Source of the DNA: Pelodictyon phaeoclathratiforme BU-1
GTDB taxonomy: Bacteria; Bacteroidota; Chlorobiia; Chlorobiales; Chlorobiaceae
Assembly (NCBI RefSeq): GCF_000020645.1
Contig: NC_011060.1
Span: forward strand, 1,440,501 to 1,504,500
Length of the DNA: 64,000 bases
Direction of reading: 5' to 3'
Shown here piece by piece: positions 52,882 to 62,340 of the stretch. Made by a program: the position numbers and the translations under genes. Position 1 is the first letter of the stretch. Each line of letters begins with the position of its first letter. The notes beneath the pieces are model-generated. The model worked only from the letters and a program-made list of their open reading frames with translations, was not told the origin of the DNA and did not search any database.

Positions 52882-55095
52882 TCAGGCAATCCGTGCTGTC
52901 AAATTTGTTACCCTGCTGTTTGATTTCTGGGTCTTGACGGCTATGCCGAGGGCTTTGGGTTCTCCGATGATGATGACCAGCTTTTTGCCACGGGTAACGG
53001 CGGTGTAGATCAAATTCCGCTCCAGCAGGGTGTAGTGCTGCATGGCAAGGGGGATGATGACTGCCGGGTATTCTGATCCCTGGCTTTTGTGGATACTCGT
53101 TGCATAGGCAAGTGAAACTTCATCGAGTTCGCCAAACTCATATTCTACCTCCCGGCCATCGTAGTCGACCAGCAGGATGCTCTCTTCGGTGTCAATTTTG
53201 AGGATCTGGCCAATGTCGCCGTTGAAGACCTCTTTGTCGTAGTTGTTGACGGTCTGGATCACCTTGTCACCGGGAGCAAAGATTGTGCCGAATCGGGTTA
53301 TTTTCGGTTCAGCTTTGTCGTTGAGCGCTCGTTGCAGTTCAACATTAAGTGCACGGGCACCGAGCCCTCCCCTGTTCATCGGAGTCAGCACCTGAACCTC
53401 CTTCACCGAATGGAGGCCGAACCGTTTCGGTATGCGCTCGGTGATGAGCTGGATGAGTTTGTTGTAGATCTCTTCGGGAGATGAGGCAGGGATAAAGTAG
53501 AAGTCGGAGAGGCCGGGGCCCTCAAGGTTGAGCGGTATCTCTCCGCGATTGATCCGGTGGGCATTGATGATGATACGTGAGGATGCGGCTTGGCGGAATA
53601 TTTCGGTCAGGCTGATTACGGGTATGCTGCCGGAGCGGATAAGGTCGGCAAGTACAGCGCCCGGGCCAACGGATGGAAGCTGGTCGACATCTCCAACCAG
53701 CATCAGGGCGGCTTTGTCGGGAATGGCGGCGAGGAGGCGGTTCATGAGTACGATGTCAACCATGGAGGCTTCGTCGATCACGACGAGGTCGGTTTCGAGC
53801 GGGTTGTCGCGGTTGCGTTTGAATCCGAATGACTGGGGATCGAACTCCAGCAGGCGGTGAATGGTTTTGGCTTCAAGAGCGGTTGATTCGGAGAGTCGTT
53901 TGGCCGCCCTTCCGGTTGGTGCGCAGAGGGTAACGGTAAGCTTTTTTGCCTGAAGTATGAGCAGAATGCTGTTGACGAGGGTTGTTTTTCCTACCCCCGG
54001 TCCACCGGTAATGATCACAGCCTTGTTTGAAAGGGCAAGGCTGATGGCTCGCTGTTGTGAGTCGGAGAGGGTAAGTCCGCTCTTCCCTTCTACCCAGGGA
54101 ATTGCCTTGTCGGTGTCAATCGATCCCCAGGGCAGCTCTCCACGGAGCAGCCTCTGGATATGGGTTGCAGTGCCGATTTCGGCCCGGTAAAGGGGTGTCA
54201 GAAAGAGTGCGGGAGTGCCGTTTATCTCTTCACGGACAAGGTTTTCTGCAGCAACTTCTGCATTGATCGCTGTTTCGATGATCGTCGGTGTAATTTCAAG
54301 CAGTTTGGCCGCTTCAGCTACAAGCACCTCCCATGGGGCTGCACAATGGCCGTTTCCGGAGATCTCTTGCAGGATATGTCGAACGCCTGCTTGCGCACGA
54401 ATAAGGGAGTCGGGCGCAATGCCAAGCTGCATGGCAAGAGTGTCGGCAGTCGTGAAACCTATGCCGTGGATGTCGAGGGCAAGGCGATAGGGATTTTCGG
54501 TCACCTTGATAATCGACTCGTTGCCGTAGGTCTTGAAGATCCTGACCGCGCGGCCAGTTCCGAGTCCGTGCGACTGAAGAAAGACCATGATCTCTCTGAT
54601 CACCTTCTGGTCTGCCCAGGCAGCAGCCACCTTTGTCATCCTTTTCTGGCCAATACCGGGAAGCTCAAGCATACGCTCCGGTTCTTCCTCAATAACGGTA
54701 AAGACCTCCTCTTTAAAGGCGTAGACCAATGCTTTGGCAAAGTGTGGGCCAATTCCCTTGACCATGCCGGAGCCAAGGTATTTTTCGATTCCTTCCAGGG
54801 TGCTTGGCGGCACAACAGTCAACCGGGTTGCCCTGAACTGCAATCCATAGGTACGGTCATTTTGCCAGTTTCCAAGGCATTCGACATATTCACCGGGAGT
54901 AATGGAAGCTGCCGAACCAACAACAGTGACCAGGTCACGACGCCCTTTTACCTTTGTCCGCAGGATGCAGAAGCCGGACTCTTCGCTGTGAAAGGTGACC
55001 CGCTCAACCGAACCAGAGAGCCGTTCAGTCAAGGGGCCGCCAGAAATAGTGTTGTGAGAAATGCTTTGGTGAGACGACGAACTATTATTCGTCAT
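52882..55095 (-). CDS. recD2: RecD2-type ATP-dependent DNA helicase
   Basis: A 737-residue RecD2 (YrrC-type) 5'-3' helicase, which acts without RecBC. The N-terminal OB-like and helix-hairpin-helix region (LPGIGQKRMTKV, IHGIGFTTAD) is typical of RecD2, followed by Walker A GGPGVGKTT, VVIDEASMVD, and the C-terminal UvrD-like lobe with YATSIHKSQGSEYPAVI. It overlaps the HU/IHF gene by 11 bp. It helps in DNA repair and fork processing. It is distinct from the RecBCD-type RecD at the right edge of the window. Confidence 0.93.
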   Translation of the reverse strand: MTNNSSSSHQSISHNTISGGPLTERLSGSVERVTFHSEESGFCILRTKVKGRRDLVTVVGSAASITPGEYVECLGNWQNDRTYGLQFRATRLTVVPPSTLEGIEKYLGSGMVKGIGPHFAKALVYAFKEEVFTVIEEEPERMLELPGIGQKRMTKVAAAWADQKVIREIMVFLQSHGLGTGRAVRIFKTYGNESIIKVTENPYRLALDIHGIGFTTADTLAMQLGIAPDSLIRAQAGVRHILQEISGNGHCAAPWEVLVAEAAKLLEITPTIIETAINAEVAAENLVREEINGTPALFLTPLYRAEIGTATHIQRLLRGELPWGSIDTDKAIPWVEGKSGLTLSDSQQRAISLALSNKAVIITGGPGVGKTTLVNSILLILQAKKLTVTLCAPTGRAAKRLSESTALEAKTIHRLLEFDPQSFGFKRNRDNPLETDLVVIDEASMVDIVLMNRLLAAIPDKAALMLVGDVDQLPSVGPGAVLADLIRSGSIPVISLTEIFRQAASSRIIINAHRINRGEIPLNLEGPGLSDFYFIPASSPEEIYNKLIQLITERIPKRFGLHSVKEVQVLTPMNRGGLGARALNVELQRALNDKAEPKITRFGTIFAPGDKVIQTVNNYDKEVFNGDIGQILKIDTEESILLVDYDGREVEYEFGELDEVSLAYATSIHKSQGSEYPAVIIPLAMQHYTLLERNLIYTAVTRGKKLVIIIGEPKALGIAVKTQKSNSRVTNLTARIA

Positions 55096-55393
55096 CAGAT
55101 TTTAGGCTTTCACTCACGGCAAGCTTGAACTCTTTGGAGATTTTGAATGCCGGGACATTTTTTGGTTCAACGGTCACCTTTTCCCCTGTTCTTGGGTTCC
55201 TTGCCTGGCGAAGATTTTTGTGGCGAATATTGAACGAGCCAAATCCCCTGATCTCTATTCGTTTTCCGGCTTTCAGAGAATCAATGATGCTTTCAAACAA
55301 AGAGTTAACCACAGATTCCGTTTCGTTTTTTGTCAGACCTGTTCTGTGGGCAATAACATTGACCAGATCAACTTTTGTGGTTGTGGTTCCCAT
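55085..55393 (-). CDS. HU/IHF-family DNA-binding protein
   Basis: A 102-residue nucleoid-associated protein. The family signature GFGSFNIRHKNLRQARNPRTGE and the beta-arm proline context (EPKNVPAFKISKEFK) are present. The start at 55393 (MGTTTTKVDLV) matches the family length; an in-frame start at 55441 adds 16 residues. It bends DNA as a dimer. The 3' end overlaps recD2, so the two are probably co-transcribed. A 180-bp gap without a gene separates it from the histidine kinase. Confidence 0.93.
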   Translation of the reverse strand: MGTTTTKVDLVNVIAHRTGLTKNETESVVNSLFESIIDSLKAGKRIEIRGFGSFNIRHKNLRQARNPRTGEKVTVEPKNVPAFKISKEFKLAVSESLKSDDE

Positions 55394-55574
55394 GGTGATG
55401 TTGAGCGTTAAAATTATGGGAGAGTATGGATAACCATGCAATTTACTATTATTTGGCTTGATTCGAATGTATAAATTATCGCTCTTCGGTCAGCCATGCT
55501 GGTTGCTCTCCCATTGTGCCCGATTCTTTCCGGCTGAGACCGCCGCATGGACGGTGCCGGAATGATGCTGTTTT

Positions 55575-58079
55575 TCAGGGTATTTGCCGTGGTAACGATA
55601 TGGTAAATACCGTAGCACCGTCAGGAAACGTAACAGAAATAGTCCCTTTATGTTTCGTTACAATAATATCATAGGCAATGCTTAACCCAAGCCCCGTACA
55701 TTTTTCGGAGCTTCTGGTGGTAAAAAACGGGTTAAAAATATCGTTTCGAATTGCTTCCGGTATGCCGGGTCCGTTATCAGTAATTGAACAGTAGACATTG
55801 TTGCTGTCGAACCAGGTATGCAGAGCGATTGTGCCCTTTGCATTTCGCTGTTGTGACTTGATGGCATGGACAGCGTTGAGAATCAGGTTGAGCAATACCT
55901 GCTTGATTTCCTCCGGATTACACTCAACAAGCGGCAACTCCCCAAACTCAGTGGTGATGTCGGCGCATACACTGTGTTCATGACTTGTAATGGTGAGCGT
56001 ATCAATGACTCCTTTATTGATATCGAAAAGAATCTTTTTGTCAGCCGCGTAACGGTGCGACAAGTTCCTCATGCCATTGATAATCGTGGTAATACGCTCA
56101 AAACCACGTTGTGATTCATGAAGAATCTCCGGGATATCATTGACCAGCGTATCAAGAGCAAGTTCTACCTCTTTTTGGCGCAACTGCTGCAGGTCACGGT
56201 CAGAAAAGGTGCCATTCTCAAGTTTGCTGGTAAGGTTTTGATACTCTTTGAGAATAGATTGTAAATCGGAAGTGATTTCCTTGATATTTGCAAAATTTAT
56301 CGTGATAAAATTCAGCGGGTTGTTGATTTCGTGGGCAATGCCTGCAGCAAGCTGACCGACCATCTCCATTTTCTGGGAGTGCCGAAGCTGATAGAGCATC
56401 TTTTCGCGTTCTTCTTCGGCGATTTTTTTTGCAATAATGTCCCAGGTCTGATTTGCAAGGATATTTAACCAGTTAACATCGTTCTCGTCATAATCCCCCG
56501 GTTTATTTCCAATTCCCATGATTGCAACAACCCTGTCGTCACGAATGACTGGTACAACCAGTTCGCGTGTAACTTCATGATGGCCCTTTGGCATTCCTTT
56601 GAGATGCTTGAGCGCTGAATAATCATTATGAATTACCGATCTCCGTTCCCGTAAAGCATCCGCCCATACCCCAGCCTTTTCCAAAGGATACTGCCCACCC
56701 ATTCCATCCGCCAGCGACATATTCTGAAAGGAGTTGGTTGAACAGGCTCGCAGTGAAAGTGACATCTGGTCTTTCGAGACAAAAAAAACAAACCCGATAG
56801 AACTTTGCGTCATCCGTTCGGCCTCATCCAATGTCATTTGTAGCAACACTTCCACCGAAGAGGTTTCTGCCATTTGGAGGGTACGAAGGCGGAACGTAAT
56901 GAGAAATTCATAACGCATCCGCTCGGTAACGTCATGAATAATGGAATAGAGGAGAATGCTCCCTGCAATTTCAACCTTGTTACTGAACACTTCCACATCA
57001 CGAAAAGAGCCGTCAGCCCTCAAATGACGAAATAAAAAGTAATTTTTTTTCGATGTTACGCTGTTCTCCATCTCCTCTTTCACCACTTCAGAAGGGAGCG
57101 TATTGATTTCCTGTATGCACATCCGTCGGAGCTGCTTGATTGTCCACCCATAAAAATCCGCAGCCGCCTGATTGGCATCAACGATGCGGCCTGTAACCGG
57201 ATCGATGACGATCATGATAGCAGAATGGCCTTGAAAGAGTTTTCTGAATCGCGTTTCACTCTGAAGCAAAGCCTTTTCTGCCTGCTTGCGTTCAGTGATG
57301 TCATGGATAATTGCGTAAAGAAGCTCTTTCCCCTCAATTTCAACCTTGTTGCTGAATACCTCAACATCGCACAAAGAACCATCAGCCTTGAGATGCTGAC
57401 ATAACAAAAGGTTTTGTTTCGATGTACTGATACCTTCCGGATTCGTTATGACCTCTTGATCTGAGCTCGGATTGATTTCCTGTATACGCATACGGCGAAG
57501 CTCTTCAATCGACCATCCATAAAACTCGGCAGCAGCAAAGTTGGCATCAATAATAGTGCCAGTAACTGGATCAAGAAGCAATTTGATGGCTGAATGGCTT
57601 TCAAAGAGTTTTCGGAAACGGACTTCATTTCGCAGTATCGTCGCTTCGGCCTCTTTTCGCTCTGTTATGTTATCGATTATCGATACGAAGTATCCTTTTT
57701 CGGGACTATAGACGGAGATATCAAGCCATAACGCCAACGTTTCCATATACAGTTCAAACCGATCCGTGATCCCGCTCTCGGCAACACCAGCCTGTCTTTC
57801 AATAAATTCGGGATGTGATTTTTCAATACCGGGAAAAACCTCTGTAGCTCGTCGCCCGGTAACCTGCGTCAAGCCCGTCAGTGTTTCATAACTGGCATTA
57901 ACCTCTATATGGATAAAATCTACCGGGTGACCCTCCTCATAAATTACCTTGCAATAGGCATAACCATTGTGCATGTAATCAATAAGATCCCTATGGCACG
58001 ATTCACGATCAATGAACGACTCAGGAGTCTGCTTGCGTTCTGAATGGCCATTCTCTTCTTTCTTGCTGTGATCGGTCAT
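55575..58079 (-). CDS. Sensor histidine kinase (PAS-PAS-PAS-GAF-HisKA-HATPase)
   Basis: An 834-residue soluble kinase with no membrane helix. Three PAS domains (roughly 25-145, 150-270, 275-395) end in D-(I/V)-TERK linkers; PAS2 and PAS3 are recent duplicates (shared RFRKLF-HSA, FYGW, EVFSNKVEI). A GAF domain follows (about 405-560), then the phospho-acceptor His in GIAHEINNPLN (about 583) and an ATPase domain with N-box LNLILNAVHAI, DNGPGIP and GLGLSIAYDI. The C-terminus lacks a receiver domain and no response regulator is adjacent, so the partner is unknown. The signal is probably cytoplasmic, redox, light or ligand. Confidence 0.92.
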   Translation of the reverse strand: MTDHSKKEENGHSERKQTPESFIDRESCHRDLIDYMHNGYAYCKVIYEEGHPVDFIHIEVNASYETLTGLTQVTGRRATEVFPGIEKSHPEFIERQAGVAESGITDRFELYMETLALWLDISVYSPEKGYFVSIIDNITERKEAEATILRNEVRFRKLFESHSAIKLLLDPVTGTIIDANFAAAEFYGWSIEELRRMRIQEINPSSDQEVITNPEGISTSKQNLLLCQHLKADGSLCDVEVFSNKVEIEGKELLYAIIHDITERKQAEKALLQSETRFRKLFQGHSAIMIVIDPVTGRIVDANQAAADFYGWTIKQLRRMCIQEINTLPSEVVKEEMENSVTSKKNYFLFRHLRADGSFRDVEVFSNKVEIAGSILLYSIIHDVTERMRYEFLITFRLRTLQMAETSSVEVLLQMTLDEAERMTQSSIGFVFFVSKDQMSLSLRACSTNSFQNMSLADGMGGQYPLEKAGVWADALRERRSVIHNDYSALKHLKGMPKGHHEVTRELVVPVIRDDRVVAIMGIGNKPGDYDENDVNWLNILANQTWDIIAKKIAEEEREKMLYQLRHSQKMEMVGQLAAGIAHEINNPLNFITINFANIKEITSDLQSILKEYQNLTSKLENGTFSDRDLQQLRQKEVELALDTLVNDIPEILHESQRGFERITTIINGMRNLSHRYAADKKILFDINKGVIDTLTITSHEHSVCADITTEFGELPLVECNPEEIKQVLLNLILNAVHAIKSQQRNAKGTIALHTWFDSNNVYCSITDNGPGIPEAIRNDIFNPFFTTRSSEKCTGLGLSIAYDIIVTKHKGTISVTFPDGATVFTISLPRQIP

Positions 58080-58195
58080 GGATACAGGTTTTCTCTATAT
58101 GACTCCAAACCATTATAGTATCCAATATATATAAGAAACGTATAAATAACCATTGCATCTCTGCTTCGTCACTCTGTCACATACTTCTTACGTTT

Positions 58196-60058
58196 TCATG
58201 ATTTTTGCTCCTGTGCTGCACGAAGTAACGCCCTGCCTTTGTCGGTTAAACGGTATTTTTGTAATCGACTGTTTGGTTTTTCCGGAATGGTGTACTGAAT
58301 CAGTCCGGCCTCTCTCATATCAGGCAGAGCTTTACGCAGATTCCCGCTCAACTGCTTGTGCCCCAGAGCCGCAGCGATCTCTGCCGAGGAAAGAGTCTGT
58401 ACTGAACAGGCAGCAAGAATTCGGATACGCACTTGTGCCTCAATTGGAGAGTTATCTTGTGCTTCACAAAAAAGCATACCTTGTGCCCGAATCAAGTTGT
58501 GCCCTTGCGTTTTTTCACTAATGTCAACTTGTTCTTCTACTTGTACTTTTGTTGAATTGTCAGGAATGGAGCTTGCTGCATGAACGGCTTCCCCTTTTGC
58601 TGTTAGCCGGTATTTTTGCATACGACTGTTATGGCTTCCAGGAATAGTATACTCCAGTAGCCCTGCTTCCCTTAATCGAGGCAGAGCTTTGCGCAGATTT
58701 CCGCTCAACTGCTTGTGCCCAAGAGCCGCAGCAATCTCTGCTGATGACAATGGCGCTTCCGAACACAGCGCAATAATATCATGATCGACATGCCCTCTGA
58801 CTTGTGCCCTTATTACCCTGTCACCCCCCCACTCATCTTGTGCTTTTCTTGTGAGTTCACCTTGTGCCTCCACAAGAAGTTGTGCTTGTGCTTTTGGTAA
58901 TGTGTGACTCTGCTCGTCTTGTGCTTTGGTTGTTGTGCTCTGACCTGGTGATGCGAAGTAGATAACCATTCGTACTCGCATACCGATCTCCATAATCTGT
59001 GGTTCAGGCAATCCATAATCTGTCGCTTCGTTGAAAATGGCTCTTATGCCGCTGCCCCAGCGTTCAGTAAGATTCAGCTCGCGGAAAATTCGGGCAATAA
59101 CATGATTGCGGATTCTCGATGAGCCTTGCCTCATGGTATCAAGGGTCATACCTGGGAGAAGTGTTCCGGGATTTTCAATTTCGATACGGTCATCAAAAAA
59201 GGCGATCCTGATTGGTGCGCCACGTTGGGAGTAGTCGGCGTGCATCAGTGCATTAATGACAGCTTCACGCAAAATGGTGAGTGGTATTGGTCTCTCTTTT
59301 TTTATATGCCGATATAAAAACTGCATGATGCTCTCAACCGCTCCGGGCAGGTGATCGTATATATCTGTATGGTCAAAAATAACAGCTTTGTCGGTTCCTG
59401 TGAATCGTCCACATTGCACCCATGCATCGGAAAAATGGAGTATGCGCTCTTTACCGAAGAGCAGAATGGCTCCTTTGGTGGGTACAAGTCGTCGTTGGTA
59501 CGATGTGAGCAGTTTGATCGTAACCAATGCCTGCTCATCTAATTTCCAGTCACCGGCAAAAAATTTTTGTATCGCAACTAAATCAAGATCATCTTTACTC
59601 AGTTCTGGTATGGGCATTTCGTCAAATGAGATTCCTTCTGCCGACCGGCCAAGTTCAGCGACCAAAGCGGTATCAGCCTGATAATTGGATCTGCCAATCC
59701 GGACATAAACGCCCTGTTCATGACCTTCTGCTTTGAGCCAGTGTGGACGTAATGCGCTTACAAACACTTCAACAACCAAAAGCGTTGTGTCGTGTATGGT
59801 GATGAGCTCTATATTGGGTATCAGATGAGGTGCAATACCGTCGGTTATCAGACTGCGAAGCCTCTCTTCTTCATCAAGTGGAGCTTTCATGCCAACAATT
59901 TGCCTGTCCTCTCCCACACCGATAACTAAACGCCCTCCTGCTGTGTTGGCAAAGGCCACAAGCGTTTTCATCAGAAGCGTCGGTGATGCGCAATCCCGCC
60001 TGAATTCCAACGTTTTTCCTTCAGGTTTTGTGATAATAGTGTTCAGAAAATCACTCAT
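58196..60058 (-). CDS. AlbA_2 / ATPase-like regulator with duplicated winged helices
   Basis: A 620-residue protein. Residues about 10-125 form an AlbA_2 DNA-binding domain (KTLEFRRD, VAFANTAGGRLVIGVGEDRQ); residues about 260-380 are the HATPase_c_4 type that accompanies it (REAVINALMHADYS, RIEIENPG, WGSGI). A winged helix, LSSAEIAAALGHKQLSGNLRKA, appears twice (about 438-500 and 555-615) with 80 percent or more identity. Each copy is preceded by spaced AQ dipeptides (KAQDE, EAQGE, RAQVR), eight in all, encoded by repeats of GCACAAG. A transcription regulator is likely; the target is unknown. Confidence 0.8.
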   Translation of the reverse strand: MSDFLNTIITKPEGKTLEFRRDCASPTLLMKTLVAFANTAGGRLVIGVGEDRQIVGMKAPLDEEERLRSLITDGIAPHLIPNIELITIHDTTLLVVEVFVSALRPHWLKAEGHEQGVYVRIGRSNYQADTALVAELGRSAEGISFDEMPIPELSKDDLDLVAIQKFFAGDWKLDEQALVTIKLLTSYQRRLVPTKGAILLFGKERILHFSDAWVQCGRFTGTDKAVIFDHTDIYDHLPGAVESIMQFLYRHIKKERPIPLTILREAVINALMHADYSQRGAPIRIAFFDDRIEIENPGTLLPGMTLDTMRQGSSRIRNHVIARIFRELNLTERWGSGIRAIFNEATDYGLPEPQIMEIGMRVRMVIYFASPGQSTTTKAQDEQSHTLPKAQAQLLVEAQGELTRKAQDEWGGDRVIRAQVRGHVDHDIIALCSEAPLSSAEIAAALGHKQLSGNLRKALPRLREAGLLEYTIPGSHNSRMQKYRLTAKGEAVHAASSIPDNSTKVQVEEQVDISEKTQGHNLIRAQGMLFCEAQDNSPIEAQVRIRILAACSVQTLSSAEIAAALGHKQLSGNLRKALPDMREAGLIQYTIPEKPNSRLQKYRLTDKGRALLRAAQEQKS

Positions 60059-60480
60059 TGAAGCTCCTTAAACCAGGGAGCAAGCAGCTTGTTAAACATA
60101 GTGTTTTAAGAATCATACTGTTGCTTGCGATAAAAGAGTTGGCTGAATTGATCAAATAACCTTAAATATACAAATCTCTTGTGCTCTTTTCTGCGGTTTT
60201 GCTATTTCTATAACGAAGAGGAACAAGTCCGCTTTTACTGTGTTAAGACTCTTCCTGAAAAAAATAGTACGCAACGGTTGAACGAAATTACTTCTGACTG
60301 CATTGTAGCAAATTGTTCAATTGAGATTCGTTTTTCGTGCGTCAAAAAAGAGTACTCCTACATCAGGAGTTCAATGTTGCCGGATATTGAGCAAAAAGCT
60401 GAAAGTTTTTTAAATTCACAGTGATAATAAAATGTTGCCATCGTTTCAATGAAATGTTAAACGTGATAAGGAGAATGACA
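60059..60480. other. Gene-free gap upstream of the secreted-protein cluster
   Basis: About 420 bp of AT-rich sequence. A plus-strand open stretch at 60179-60424 could encode 81 residues but has unusual composition (many Cys, Tyr) and no ribosome site or relatives I know, so I do not call it. AAGGAG lies just before the ATG at 60481. Promoters for the divergent genes should be here. Confidence 0.5.
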
Positions 60481-61249
60481 ATGAAAAAACAGATCTGGCT
60501 GGCTGCCGGAATTGCGGGGTTGCTTTGTGTTCATGCACCGGCTGATGTTCAGGCGGATATCGGTATACGTCTTGGAGATGTTCGTATAGGCATTGGAGAT
60601 GACCGGCCAACTTTTGTTATCGATACACGTCCTGACTTTATATTTGCAGGATCGGGGTTTTTCAGTTTCCATCGGCGGTCCTTATGATATCATTTATTAC
60701 GGTGACAGGTATTACATGTACCGTAATGGTGGCTGGTATCTTTCTTCAGATTATCGTGGTCCGTGGATCATAATCCGGGATCGCAACCTCCCTTATGCGA
60801 TTAGAAGGCATAGTTTTAATGATATTTGGAGATATCGCGATCTGGAATACCGTCGGCACGACCGCAGATACTGGGATGATCTGAACAGACGGTATGATCG
60901 CCATTACAGGATTGAACGGGATCGACGCGATGACCGTCGTGATGATCGACGCGATGATCGACGTGACGACCGACGCGATGATCGACGTGACGACCGACGC
61001 GATGATAGACGCGATGGTGGCCCTGGTCTGCAGGGTGACGGAAACCGTGACGGTGGACGCGGACCTCAGGGCGATGGAAACCGTGATGGCGGACGCGGGC
61101 CTCAGGGTGACGGAAACCGTGACGGTGGACGCGGGCCTCAGGGAGATGGAAATCGTGATGGTGGACGCGGGCCTCAGGGTGATGGAGACCGTGATGGCGG
61201 ACGCGGGCCTCAGGGCGATGGAAGCCGTGATGGCGGCAGAGGACGATAA
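60481..61249 (+). pseudogene. Secreted Arg/Asp- and Gly-rich repeat protein, frameshifted
   Basis: Begins with a signal peptide (KKQIWLAAGIAGLLC...VQA) and a domain shared with the protein at 61748 (RPTFVIDTRPDF, GGPYDIIYY, GGWYLSSDYRGPWIIIRD). The frame breaks at a T5 run (60658-60662) by one extra base and resumes in the next frame to 61249. The tail holds a run of RRDD units and then five GGRGPQGDGNRD-type units. Either a pseudogene, a phase-variable gene or a sequence error. If intact it would be an exported, highly charged protein of about 255 residues. Confidence 0.7.
60925..61245 (+). repeat. Low-complexity tandem repeats (12-bp and 36-bp units)
   Basis: From 60925 to about 61015 a CGACGCGATGAT-like 12-bp unit repeats to encode alternating Arg and Asp pairs. 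From about 61030 to 61245 a 36-bp unit repeats about six times to encode GPQGDGNRDGGR. Both arrays are prone to slippage, so length probably varies. Confidence 0.85.
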
Positions 61250-61318
61250 CGAAAAGAACCCGCCCCTTATGGTACATATCAGATACGGGGAGATTAATTT
61301 TTAAAAGGAGAACTGATT

Positions 61319-61639
61319 ATGCATAAAAAAATCTGGCTCATTGCAGGAATTGCCGGAATGCTTTTTGGAATGCCACAGTCAACCATTCAGGCTGAATACA
61401 GAGGTGATCGTTTTGAGGAGAGAGGGCCTCGGAGGGGTTATGATGATCGCCGATATGATCGGAGGTATGACAGGGCACGGATTGAGAGACGGTTGGAACG
61501 AGAGGAAAGAAGACGCTGGGAACGTGCAGAACGAAGACGGATATTGCGTGCAGAGGAGAGACGTCGGCTTCGTCGCCTTGACCGTCTTCGTGACGAACGT
61601 CGTTATGAACGTCGTTATGAACGGGACAGAAGATACTGA
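61319..61639 (+). CDS. Small secreted Arg-rich protein
   Basis: A 106-residue protein. The signal peptide (MHKKIWLIAGIAGMLFG..., cleavage after about IQA) is nearly the same as those of its two neighbours. The mature part is almost entirely charged, with Arg, Glu, Tyr and Asp in RRYDRRYDR and RRLRRLDRLRDERRYERRYE patterns, likely a helical or disordered polyampholyte. GGAGAA lies eight bases before the start. It shares its strand with the preceding gene and ends in a strong terminator. Function unknown. Confidence 0.7.
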   Translation: MHKKIWLIAGIAGMLFGMPQSTIQAEYRGDRFEERGPRRGYDDRRYDRRYDRARIERRLEREERRRWERAERRRILRAEERRRLRRLDRLRDERRYERRYERDRRY

Positions 61640-61689
61640 GAACTAATTGTCCAAGTCAGGAAAAAACTTCCGGAAAAGGTATAAACAAG

Positions 61690-61725
61690 AAGGGAACTGA
61701 AATAAAAAGTTCAGTTCCCTTTTTC
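61690..61725. terminator. Bidirectional terminator between the secreted-protein genes
   Basis: AAGGGAACTGAA (61690-61701) and TTCAGTTCCCTT (61710-61721) pair over 12 bp with an 8-base loop, followed by T5 on the plus strand. It closes the plus-strand pair and sits 26 bp after the stop of the converging gene, so it can serve both. Confidence 0.9.
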
Positions 61726-61747
61726 TGTTTAATCAACTGCAAAGCAA

Positions 61748-62185
61748 TCAGTTTCTTCTTCCGCCGTCATTCGGGTATTGGTTGTGGTCACGCTCCCTGT
61801 TGTGGTCGTAATGGTTGCGTCTGCTTTCGTGCCGACGATACTCAACATCACGGTATCTTCTGATATCCTCCCAACGATGGCGTCTTATCTGTCTTGGAAG
61901 TCTGCCCTCTCTGACAATGACCCATGGGCCGCCAAAATTGGAAGAGATGTACCAGCGATTATTATGGTTAACGTAATAGCGACCATTGTAGCGGATGATA
62001 TCCTGAGGCCCTCCTGCTGAAACGTGGAAACCAAGATTCGGAACATTGATAAAATTTGGACGGGTATCAAGAACAAAAGAGGGTGGCCTGTCTCCTCCTA
62101 TACGTACATTGACTTCAGCTTGAGCAGCGGGGCTTCCGAGAAGCATTCCTGCAATTCCTGCAGCCAGCCAGATCTGTTTTTTCAT
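61748..62185 (-). CDS. Secreted protein, intact paralogue of the frameshifted gene
   Basis: A 145-residue protein with a signal peptide (MKKQIWLAAGIAGMLLGSPAAQA, cleavage after AQA) nearly identical to that of the gene at 60481. The mature domain (SFVLDTRPNF, GFHVSAGGPQDIIRYNGRYY, NRWYISSNFGGPWVIVREG, IRRHRWEDIRRYRDVEYRRH) is the conserved part of the group, ending in a His/Arg/Asn-rich tail without the long repeats. I know similar small exported proteins annotated only as hypothetical. It converges on the plus-strand pair. Confidence 0.8.
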   Translation of the reverse strand: MKKQIWLAAGIAGMLLGSPAAQAEVNVRIGGDRPPSFVLDTRPNFINVPNLGFHVSAGGPQDIIRYNGRYYVNHNNRWYISSNFGGPWVIVREGRLPRQIRRHRWEDIRRYRDVEYRRHESRRNHYDHNRERDHNQYPNDGGRRN

Positions 62186-62340
62186 AGCGATTCTCCTTGG
62201 TTAAGATTTTGTTCTGTAACGAGCGTACTTTGTTGTTTAAAAACGTTCTGAACAGGATTGCCTTACCGTATGTCACTCTGACTATTCCTGCTCACTACAA
62301 CATCTGACGATCAATTCAGTTCTTTCCAGCGCATCTATTC

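Noticed and set aside
54160..55128. 322-codon open stretch opposite recD2
   Set aside because: Antisense to the N-terminal domain of recD2, with no protein-family features.
60179..60424. 81-codon open stretch on the plus strand
   Set aside because: Composition is unlike real proteins here, there is no ribosome site, and it ends just before a real gene with its own ribosome site.
60816..61277. His/Arg-rich open stretch opposite the repeat arrays
   Set aside because: An artefact of the low-complexity repeats, which leave several frames open.
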